Part shown: positions 1-5,293 of the stretch, piece by piece
How the letters are laid out: each line of letters starts with the position of its first letter
How positions within the stretch are numbered: the first letter of the stretch is position 1
Source: Christensenella sp. UBA3792
GTDB taxonomy: Bacteria > Bacillota > Clostridia > Christensenellales > CAG-138
Direction: 5' to 3'
Length of the DNA: 7,504 nucleotides
Assembly: GCA_002369195.1 (NCBI GenBank)
Contig: DFEW01000056.1
Span: forward strand, 6,552-14,055
Made by a program: the position numbers and the translations under genes
Notes under the pieces: generated by a model
Databases searched by the model: none
What the model was told of the DNA's origin: nothing
The model's input: only the letters and a program-made list of their open reading frames with translations

Positions 1-24
1 GTTCGAATCCCTGAGGGGGTACCA
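1..24 (+). tRNA. tRNA 3' end (partial, isotype unknown)
   Basis: This is the last part of a tRNA gene; the rest lies upstream of the window. The TTCGAAT T-loop is at 2-8, the 3' half of the T-stem (CCCTG) at 9-13, the 3' half of the acceptor stem (AGGGGGT) at 14-20, the discriminator A at 21 and an encoded CCA at 22-24. The spacing (7-base loop, 5-base stem, 7-base acceptor, N-CCA) fits exactly. The 5' acceptor strand should read ACCCCCT. The anticodon is not in the window, so the amino acid cannot be assigned. A terminator starts seven bases after the CCA, so this is the last gene of its transcript. Confidence 0.88.
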
Positions 25-30
25 GAAAGT

Positions 31-57
31 ACCTCGTCGAAAGACGAGGTTTTTTTT
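31..57 (+). terminator. Intrinsic terminator of the tRNA transcript
   Basis: A perfect 8-bp stem (ACCTCGTC 31-38 with GACGAGGT 43-50) is closed by a GAAA tetraloop at 39-42 and followed by a run of T to position 57. This is a textbook Rho-independent terminator. It sits just after the tRNA CCA end, so it must end the tRNA transcript. Confidence 0.93.
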
Positions 58-60
58 AAT

Positions 61-120
61 GAAATTCGTTCCTGACGGAACGAGTGAAATATGCTTGCGG
101 CATATGAAATACGCTTCGCA
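61..120. repeat. GAAAT-spaced tandem hairpin repeat
   Basis: The word GAAAT occurs at 61-65, 86-90 and 106-110, and each copy is followed by a different short inverted repeat. The first is TCGTTCC (66-72), loop TGAC, GGAACGA (77-83), extendable to 64-85. The second is ATATGC (89-94), loop TTGCG, GCATAT (100-105). The third, from about 110 to 120, is degenerate (TACGCTTCGCA). The spacer word is kept while the stems differ in sequence but keep their pairing. From memory, similar GAAAT-plus-hairpin arrays occur in intergenic regions of gut Clostridia. I see no open reading frame of value here. Function is unknown. Confidence 0.6.
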
Positions 121-128
121 CAGGAAAG

Positions 129-156
129 GGCACTTGCAATCAGCAGGTGCTTTTTT
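129..156 (+). terminator. Second intrinsic terminator after the hairpin repeat
   Basis: The stem GCACTTGC (130-137) pairs with GCAGGTGC (143-150), with one T-G wobble and a five-base loop AATCA. Six T residues follow at 151-156. It lies about 75 bases beyond the tRNA terminator, with no gene in between, so it is either a back-up terminator or the end piece of the adjacent hairpin repeat. It insulates the promoter at 211-239 from the tRNA unit. Confidence 0.8.
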
Positions 157-162
157 GTTCTG

Positions 163-210
163 TCCGCTTTTGGCGGAGTCGGGCGTTTGCACCGAGTCTG
201 TCGTCCGCCC
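163..210. promoter_or_regulatory. Small inverted repeats upstream of operon promoter
   Basis: TCCGC (163-167) can pair with GCGGA (173-177) across TTTTG, and GGGCG (181-185) can pair with CGCCC (206-210) directly before the -35 box. Either could be an operator, but five-base arms occur readily by chance in GC-rich DNA. I see no GAAC-N4-GTTC LexA-type site in 157-275. Confidence 0.2.
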
Positions 211-239
211 TTGACAAGCACGCGCTTTTGGCATATCTT
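211..239 (+). promoter_or_regulatory. Sigma-A-type promoter of the repair operon
   Basis: A perfect -35 box TTGACA (211-216) is separated by exactly 17 bases from a -10 box TATCTT (234-239, four of six consensus bases). Transcription would start near 246, giving a leader of about 30 bases that contains the ribosome binding site at 261-267. It lies downstream of two terminators, so it should drive the five-gene operon on its own. Confidence 0.72.
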
Positions 240-260
240 TTTGGTAGGGAATCTGCATGG

Positions 261-267
261 AAGGAGG
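261..267 (+). promoter_or_regulatory. Ribosome binding site fixing the polymerase start
   Basis: AAGGAGG matches the anti-Shine-Dalgarno sequence fully and ends eight bases before the ATG at 276. This decides between the start at 276 and a longer in-frame start at 147. The 147 start lies inside a terminator hairpin and upstream of the promoter, so it cannot be used from this promoter. Confidence 0.88.
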
Positions 268-275
268 CACGGAAT

Positions 276-1763
276 ATGGGACAGAAGCAATACATTGCGA
301 TCGATCTCAAGTCGTTCTATGCCTCCGTTGAGTGCCGCGAGCGCGGGCTCGATCCGTTGTCGACGTGTCTGGTCGTGGCGGATCCGTCGCGCACCGAAAA
401 GACGATCTGCCTTGCGGTCACGCCGACGCTGAAGCGCTACGGGATTCCGGGCAGGGCGCGCCTGTTCGAGGTCGTGCAGCGCGTGAAGGAGGTCAACCGC
501 GAGCGGCTTTTGAAGGCGCCGAATCACACGTTTACCGGCAAGAGCAGCGACAGCCGCGCGCTGGACGCCGACCCGTCGCTGGAGCTCGATTATATCGTCG
601 CACCGCCGCAGATGGCGCTGTACATGGAGCGCAGCACGCAGATCGTCGACATCTACCTGCGGTTCGTATCGTTCGAGGACATGCACGTGTATTCGGTCGA
701 CGAGGTGTTTATCGATGCGACCGGTTATCTCGACACGTACCGCACGAGCGCGCACGAGCTTGCGAGGCGCATGATCCGCGCGGTGCTCGATGAGACCGGC
801 ATCACGGCGACGGCGGGCATCGGCACGAACCTGTACCTTTGCAAGATCGCGATGGACATCGTCGCCAAGAAGATGCCCGCGGACGCCGACGGCGTGCGCA
901 TCGCCGAGCTCGACGAAATGGGGTATCGGCGCGCGTTGTGGGAGCATACGCCGCTGACCGACTTCTGGCGCGTGGGACGCGGGCTTGCAAGAAAGCTCGA
1001 GGAATACGGCATGCACACGATGGGCGACGTCGCGCGGTGCTCGCTCGAGAACGAAGCGCTTTTATACCGCCTGTTCGGCGTGAATGCGGAGTATCTCATC
1101 GACCATGCGTGGGGCTGGGAGCCGGTCGGGATGCGGCACATCAAGGCGTACCGCCCGTTAAGCAGCAGTCTCAGCGTCGGGCAGGTGCTGACCGGACCGA
1201 CGCCGTTTCGCACGGCGCGGCTGATCGTGCAGGAAATGACGAGCGGGCTGTCGCTCGATCTCGTGCAAAAGCAGCTCGTGACGGATCAGATGGTGCTGAC
1301 CGTCGGCTACGACATCGAGAACATCACGCCGGATTTTTCAGGCGAGGTGGAGATCGACTGGTACGGGCGCAAGACGCCGAAGATGGCGCACGGCTCGGAG
1401 AACATCGGGCGGCAGACGTCCTCGACGAAGCTGATGCTTGAAGCGATCCTGCGCCTATATGACCGCATCGTCGACCGCAATCTCACGGTGCGGCGCATGT
1501 ACGTGGTCGCGAACCATGTCGCAAGCGAGCGCGACGCGGCGGAGCAGCCGAAGGCGGAGCAGCTCGATCTGTTCTCCTTCGAGGAGACGGTTACAAAGCA
1601 GGAGAAACAGGAGGCGCAGCTCAAAAAGGAGCGCAAGCTGCAGGAAGCGATGCTCAAGATCAAGGACAAATACGGCAAGAACGCGATCCTTGCCGGAACG
1701 AGCTATCAGGAAGGTGCAACCGGACGCGAGCGAAACGAACAGATCGGAGGGCACAAGGCATGA
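276..1763 (+). CDS. Y-family translesion DNA polymerase (UmuC/DinB/UvrX-like)
   Basis: This 495-residue protein is a Y-family DNA polymerase (IMS/ImpB-MucB-SamB family), which copies past damaged template bases at the fork with low fidelity. The palm motif IDLKSFYASVE (residues 9-19) carries the first catalytic aspartate, D10. YSVDEVFID (139-147) carries the second metal-binding pair, D142 and E143. A helix-hairpin-helix-like segment follows at about 229-253, and a little-finger-like region at about 295-415. QLDLF (429-433) is a good beta-clamp-binding pentapeptide. It is followed by a charged, probably helical tail (about 438-468) and a tail ending NEQIGGHKA that I recall as typical of the Gram-positive, mobile-element-style branch. 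The start at 276 has a perfect ribosome binding site, and the catalytic domain begins at once. It is the first gene of the operon, and its TGA overlaps the ATG of the YolD-like gene by four bases. All catalytic residues are present, so it is probably active. Placement in the UvrX-like branch rather than classical DinB is inference. Confidence 0.93.
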   Translation: MGQKQYIAIDLKSFYASVECRERGLDPLSTCLVVADPSRTEKTICLAVTPTLKRYGIPGRARLFEVVQRVKEVNRERLLKAPNHTFTGKSSDSRALDADPSLELDYIVAPPQMALYMERSTQIVDIYLRFVSFEDMHVYSVDEVFIDATGYLDTYRTSAHELARRMIRAVLDETGITATAGIGTNLYLCKIAMDIVAKKMPADADGVRIAELDEMGYRRALWEHTPLTDFWRVGRGLARKLEEYGMHTMGDVARCSLENEALLYRLFGVNAEYLIDHAWGWEPVGMRHIKAYRPLSSSLSVGQVLTGPTPFRTARLIVQEMTSGLSLDLVQKQLVTDQMVLTVGYDIENITPDFSGEVEIDWYGRKTPKMAHGSENIGRQTSSTKLMLEAILRLYDRIVDRNLTVRRMYVVANHVASERDAAEQPKAEQLDLFSFEETVTKQEKQEAQLKKERKLQEAMLKIKDKYGKNAILAGTSYQEGATGRERNEQIGGHKA

Positions 1764-2170
1764 CAGGACCGTACGACGACATTATCGATCTGCCGCATCC
1801 GATCTCGCGCAACCATCCGCAGCAGCCAATGGAAAAGCGGGCGGCGCAGTTCTCTCCGTTTGCGGCGCTGACCGGCTACGACGACGCGGTCGAGGAAACC
1901 GCGCGCTACACGGATACGAAGCAGGAGCTGACGGAGGAAAGCAAGGCGACGATCAACGAGGCGCTGTTCGCGCTCGCGGCGCGCGCGGGCGGGCAGCCGC
2001 AGATCGAACTGACGTATTTTGCGCCGGACGCGAACAAGAGCGGCGGCACGTACCGCACGGTGCGCGCGCAGCTGAAGAAGATCGACGCGTTCGAAAAGCA
2101 GCTCATTTTGACGAACGGCATGCGCGTTCCGTTTGCGGACGTCGCGATGCTGCGCGAAGCGGACCTATAA
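1760..2170 (+). CDS. YolD-like protein, partner of the Y-family polymerase
   Basis: This 136-residue protein resembles the YolD-like family (PF08863), small proteins encoded next to Y-family polymerases in Firmicutes and thought to act with or regulate them. The N-terminal signature YDDIIDLPHP (5-14) and the core RAAQFSPFAALTGYDDA (27-43) are typical. A helical region follows at about 43-75, then a beta-rich stretch with TYFAPD (85-90) and a basic segment TYRTVRAQLKKI (97-108). There is no signal peptide or membrane helix, so it is cytoplasmic. Its ATG overlaps the polymerase stop as ATGA, and GGAGGG at 1746-1751 lies eight bases upstream of the start, which points to translational coupling. 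The biochemical role of the family is not settled. A direct polymerase cofactor or a negative regulator are both possible. Confidence 0.87.
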   Translation: MTGPYDDIIDLPHPISRNHPQQPMEKRAAQFSPFAALTGYDDAVEETARYTDTKQELTEESKATINEALFALAARAGGQPQIELTYFAPDANKSGGTYRTVRAQLKKIDAFEKQLILTNGMRVPFADVAMLREADL

Positions 2171-2176
2171 GGGACG

Positions 2177-2192
2177 GCAAACGGACGTTTGC
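2177..2192. promoter_or_regulatory. Intercistronic palindrome before SIMPL gene
   Basis: GCAAACG (2177-2183) and CGTTTGC (2186-2192) form a perfect inverted repeat around GA. As RNA it would fold as a 6-bp stem with a GGAC loop, one base ahead of the ribosome binding site at 2193-2200. As DNA it has the shape of a dimer-binding operator. It lacks a U-tract, so it is not a terminator. The word CGTTTGCGGA at 2187-2196 also occurs at 2130-2139 within the YolD-like gene. Confidence 0.4.
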
Positions 2193-2207
2193 GGAAAGGA
2201 AAACGAT

Positions 2208-2867
2208 ATGGAATCGATGCACACCGTTCGCGTGACCGGAAAGGGCGTTCTGCACCTGAAGCCGGACACGACGCGCATTTCTCTGACGCTGACCGGCGTC
2301 GATCCGGCGTACGCCGACGCGCTCGCGCACTGCGAGGCGGACACGCAGGCGGTGCGGGATGCGCTTGCCGCGCTGGGATTTTCCAAGGACGATCTCAAGA
2401 CCCTGCAGTTTTCCGTCGATGCGGAGTACGAGGGCTACGACGATCACGGCGTCTACAAGAACCGCTTCGTCGGGTTCCGCTATCGCCATGCGTGCAAGGT
2501 GGAGTTCGCCTCCGACAATGCGCTGCTCGGGCGGGTGCTCTATGCGCTCGCGCACGGCGCGGCGCAGCCGGAGCTGTCGATCGCCTACACGGTGCGCGAC
2601 GCGGAAGCGGCGAAGAACCGTCTCATTGACGCGGCGGTCTCGGACGCGCGGGCAAAGGCGCAGGTGCTGGCTGAGGCGGCGCATGTCGCGCTCGGCGAGA
2701 TCCTCTCGATCGATTACGCGCGCAGCGAGGCGGACCTTGCGGTGCGCCCGATGCAGCGCAACCTGCTGATGAAGGCGGAGGCGGCGGACGCGTCGTACCG
2801 GTTCGACATCGAGCCGGACGACATCGAGGCGACCGACACGGTCACGGTCGTCTGGCGCATCGGCTGA
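2208..2867 (+). CDS. SIMPL-domain (DUF541/YggE-like) protein, cytoplasmic form
   Basis: This 219-residue protein has the SIMPL (DUF541) fold, found in YggE-type proteins linked to oxidative stress in E. coli and in BP26 of Brucella, but with no established biochemical reaction. Visible family features are the opening VRVTGKGVLHLKPDTTRISL (7-26), the helix with AVRDALAALGFSKDDLKT (48-65), the central YKNRFVGFRYRH (83-94), the helix RLIDAAVSDARAKAQVLAEA (138-157) and the closing IEPDDIEATDTVTVVW (201-216). YggE has an export signal. This protein has none, so it should stay in the cytoplasm. The start at 2208 is chosen because GGAAAGGA (2193-2200) lies seven bases ahead and the domain starts immediately; an in-frame start at 2133 would overlap the YolD-like gene. 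It lies 37 bases after that gene and 14 before the helicase. Its presence in a repair operon is notable but its role there is unknown. Confidence 0.85.
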   Translation: MESMHTVRVTGKGVLHLKPDTTRISLTLTGVDPAYADALAHCEADTQAVRDALAALGFSKDDLKTLQFSVDAEYEGYDDHGVYKNRFVGFRYRHACKVEFASDNALLGRVLYALAHGAAQPELSIAYTVRDAEAAKNRLIDAAVSDARAKAQVLAEAAHVALGEILSIDYARSEADLAVRPMQRNLLMKAEAADASYRFDIEPDDIEATDTVTVVWRIG

Positions 2868-2881
2868 GGAGAGGAGCGGCT

Positions 2882-5035
2882 ATGGAAGAACCGATCCTGA
2901 ACGCATCCCAGCAGCAGGCGGTCACCTCGACCGAGGGCTTTATCCGTGTGATTGCTGGCGCGGGCTCCGGCAAGACGCGCGCGCTGTCGCACCGGTTCGC
3001 GTACCTCGTCAACGACTACGGCATCCTGCCCGGGAACATCCTGTGCGTCACGTTTACGAACAAGGCGGCGAACGAGATGCGTCAGCGCATCCACAACCTG
3101 ACCGGCGACAACGACACCGGCTATATCAACACGTTCCACGGCTTTTGCGTGTCGGTCCTGCAGGAGGACAGCTTTGCGGTGCAGTATCCCAAGAGCTTTC
3201 TCGTGCTCGACAATTCCGACATCGACGACATGCTCAAGATCATCTACGAGGAACGCGGTCTGACCCTGCGCGACATGACGTTCGCGAATGCGCGCGACAT
3301 GTTCGAGATCCAGAAGCTGTTCAAGAAGCCGGAGTACTACCTCGACCTCGTCAACCTCTCGCTCGACGCGCTGCGCGAAAAGTACCTCAACGCCGTCGGC
3401 ACGAACGACATCCTCTTTTACGGGTACCTGTATCAGCAAAAGAAGTGCTTCGGGCTCGACTACAACGACCTCATCAAGTTCACGCTGTACATTTTCCGCG
3501 AGCACGAGGACATCCGCCTGAAGTGGCAGAAGCGGCTCGAATACATCATGATCGACGAGTTTCAGGACATCGACGCCCTGCAGTACGAGCTGATGGAGGT
3601 GCTTTGCGGGTACCACAAAAACCTGTTCATCGTCGGCGATCCGGATCAGACGATCTATTCCTGGCGCGGGGCGAACGTAAAGTATCTGCTCGATTTCGAC
3701 AGACAGTTTGCCGGCACCAAGACGATCCTGATGAACGAGAACTACCGCAGCACGCCGGAGATCCTTGCCGTCTGCAATTCGATGATCGCGAAGAACCGCA
3801 ACCGCATCAAAAAGGATCTGATCGCGATGCTCCCGCACGGCGCGTCGGTGCTCTGCCACCATGCGAAAAACGCCGAGCAGGAGGCAAAGTGGGTGGCGGA
3901 CGAGATCGCCGCGCTGCACGAATCGGGCGTCGCCTATCGCGATATGACGCTGCTGTACCGCGCGCACTATCTGACGCGGCAGGTCGAGGAAGTATTTCTG
4001 AAAGCGAAGCTGCCCTACACGATCTACAGCGGCGTGCAGTTCTTCGCGCGCATGGAGATCAAGGACGCGCTGTGTTATCTTCGCATGATCGCGTATGCGG
4101 ACGACCTTTCGTTCCGCCGCGTCGTCAATACCCCGAAGCGCAACATGGGCAACCGCCGCATGAAGTTCTTGGAGGAGTACGCCGAGCAGAACCGCTGCAC
4201 GCTGTACACCGCGTTAAAGCGCAACCTCGATTCCGAGGTCATGAAGGGAACGAAGGCGGCGCAGTTCGTCAAGCTGATCGATCGCTTCGCCGCGTCGGTC
4301 GCGGGGCGTCCGGTGTCCGAGGTGCTGTCCGCGATCCTGGACGAAAGCGGGTACGAGGCGATGATGCGCACCGAGGGCAGCCAGGAGCGACTCGACAACC
4401 TTGCCGAGCTCAAGCAGTCGGTGTACGAATACGAAACGACCTGCGGCGAGGAGGTCACGCTCGAACATTACCTCAAGCATATCGCACTGTTCACGAACAG
4501 CGACGCCGCGGAACCGGGCGACAAGGTCAAGCTCATGACCGTGCATGCCGCGAAGGGACTCGAATTCCCGTACGTCTTTCTGATCGGCATGAACGAGGGC
4601 GTGTTCCCTTCGCGCAAGGTGCGCACGCTCGCGGGGATGGAGGAGGAGCGTCGGCTCGCGTTCGTCGCCATGACGCGCGCGCAAAAGCGCCTGTACCTGA
4701 CCGAGGCGGAGGGGCGCAACCTCGACAACACGCCGCGCTATCCCTCGCGGTTTCTGCTGGACATCGATCCGGCGTTGCTGGAGCACACCGCGCCGCCGCA
4801 GGACGGACTGATCCGCGACGCGCAGACCTACATCCGCAACACGGAACGATACCTGCCGGACAGCGAGGACGCGCTGCGCTTTCGGGTTGGCGACCGCGTG
4901 AACCATGTGCTGATCGGCGCGGGCACGGTGATTGACGTCGATACCGAGCATGATGCGTACGTGGTGCGCTTCGATTCGCTGCCGACCCCGCGCACGATCT
5001 CCTTCCGCGTGAAGATGACGAAGGAGGGAACGTAA
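2882..5035 (+). CDS. UvrD/PcrA/Rep-type superfamily 1A DNA helicase
   Basis: This 717-residue protein is an ATP-dependent 3'-5' DNA helicase of the UvrD/PcrA/Rep group, which acts in repair, replication restart and removal of proteins from DNA. All helicase motifs are visible in order: Q motif region NASQQQAV (7-14), Walker A AGAGSGKT (25-32), motif Ia VTFTNKAANEMRQRI (56-70), Walker B DEFQD (225-229), motif III GDPDQTIYSWRG (252-263), motif IV NENYRSTPEIL (285-295), motif V TVHAAKGLEF (553-562) and motif VI EEERRLAFVAMTRA (587-600). The C-terminal part, about 667-713 (RFRVGDRVNH, GAGTVIDV), resembles the Tudor-like tail by which PcrA binds RNA polymerase. Length is normal for the group. The start follows AGGAGAGGAG with short spacing, 14 bases after the SIMPL stop, and its TAA shares one base with the next ATG. 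Whether it is the main PcrA of the cell or a second paralogue cannot be told from this window. Confidence 0.94.
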   Translation: MEEPILNASQQQAVTSTEGFIRVIAGAGSGKTRALSHRFAYLVNDYGILPGNILCVTFTNKAANEMRQRIHNLTGDNDTGYINTFHGFCVSVLQEDSFAVQYPKSFLVLDNSDIDDMLKIIYEERGLTLRDMTFANARDMFEIQKLFKKPEYYLDLVNLSLDALREKYLNAVGTNDILFYGYLYQQKKCFGLDYNDLIKFTLYIFREHEDIRLKWQKRLEYIMIDEFQDIDALQYELMEVLCGYHKNLFIVGDPDQTIYSWRGANVKYLLDFDRQFAGTKTILMNENYRSTPEILAVCNSMIAKNRNRIKKDLIAMLPHGASVLCHHAKNAEQEAKWVADEIAALHESGVAYRDMTLLYRAHYLTRQVEEVFLKAKLPYTIYSGVQFFARMEIKDALCYLRMIAYADDLSFRRVVNTPKRNMGNRRMKFLEEYAEQNRCTLYTALKRNLDSEVMKGTKAAQFVKLIDRFAASVAGRPVSEVLSAILDESGYEAMMRTEGSQERLDNLAELKQSVYEYETTCGEEVTLEHYLKHIALFTNSDAAEPGDKVKLMTVHAAKGLEFPYVFLIGMNEGVFPSRKVRTLAGMEEERRLAFVAMTRAQKRLYLTEAEGRNLDNTPRYPSRFLLDIDPALLEHTAPPQDGLIRDAQTYIRNTERYLPDSEDALRFRVGDRVNHVLIGAGTVIDVDTEHDAYVVRFDSLPTPRTISFRVKMTKEGT
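5021..5028 (+). promoter_or_regulatory. Ribosome binding site inside the helicase gene
   Basis: AAGGAGGG lies within the last codons of the helicase, six bases ahead of the ATG at 5035. It supports the start of the 72-residue protein and shows that this small frame is translated on purpose, coupled to the end of the helicase. Confidence 0.8.
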
Positions 5036-5253
5036 TGGTTTGGTTCAAAAAACGCGCGCCGGAGAAGCGGTACGATCCTAAGAAGCAGGTTCCGGTCCTG
5101 AAGCGCAGCATCTGCACCGGCGAGACGACGGCGGGCTTTGCGGATCTGGACACCGGCAAATTTCATGAAATCATGCTGATCGAAACCCGCCGCGACCTCG
5201 ACGCGTTCATGGAACAGTACGGGATCGACGAGCTTCCCAAAACGATCTATTGA
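5035..5253 (+). CDS. Small conserved-looking protein of unknown function
   Basis: This 72-residue protein is the last gene of the operon. It begins with a basic stretch (WFKKRAPEKRYDPKKQ, 3-18), followed by a compact segment VLKRSICTGETTAGFADLDT (21-40), then GKFHEIMLIETRRDLDAFME (41-60), and ends ELPKTIY. The pattern suggests a small beta-beta-alpha domain with one cysteine, C27. There is no membrane segment or signal peptide. From memory, similar short proteins with an SICTGE...AGF...TGKF.EIMLI pattern are common in gut Clostridia, some carrying unreliable enzyme names; I would not assign an enzyme activity to 72 residues. The start is supported by AAGGAGGG at 5021-5028 and a TAATG stop-start overlap with the helicase. 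The stop is directly followed by the operon terminator. Coupling to the helicase hints at a related role, but this is inference. Confidence 0.8.
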   Translation: MVWFKKRAPEKRYDPKKQVPVLKRSICTGETTAGFADLDTGKFHEIMLIETRRDLDAFMEQYGIDELPKTIY

Positions 5254-5280
5254 AAAAAGCCCCCGATCGGGGGCTTTTTT
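5253..5280. terminator. Bidirectional intrinsic terminator
   Basis: The core GCCCCCGATCGGGGGC (5259-5274) is a perfect palindrome: a 6-bp GC stem with a GATC loop. It is flanked by six A on the left (5253-5258) and six T on the right (5275-5280), so the whole 28 bases read the same on both strands. It can therefore stop the rightward operon, whose last stop codon is at 5251-5253, and the leftward hydrolase gene, whose stop is at 5294-5296. Confidence 0.95.
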
Positions 5281-5293
5281 GCGTACATGAGGA

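Noticed and set aside
61..156. Possible riboswitch or T-box leader upstream of the polymerase
   Set aside because: The hairpins lie upstream of the promoter at 211-239, so they are not in the operon leader, and I see no T-box, K-turn or known aptamer core.
147..275. Upstream extension of the polymerase by 43 residues from an ATG at 147
   Set aside because: It begins inside a terminator hairpin, precedes the promoter at 211-239, encodes no polymerase-like sequence, and the ATG at 276 has a perfect ribosome binding site.
2714..3967. Long minus-strand reading frame (417 codons) opposite the SIMPL and helicase genes
   Set aside because: It lies antisense to genes with complete family motifs. 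Its product is a low-complexity mix rich in V, R, L, D and H, as expected from the complement of GC-rich coding DNA.
3043..4935. Long plus-strand frame (630 codons) inside the helicase
   Set aside because: It is a shifted frame of the helicase, rich in R, A, G and H, with no recognisable domain and no ribosome binding site. The helicase frame holds every SF1 motif.
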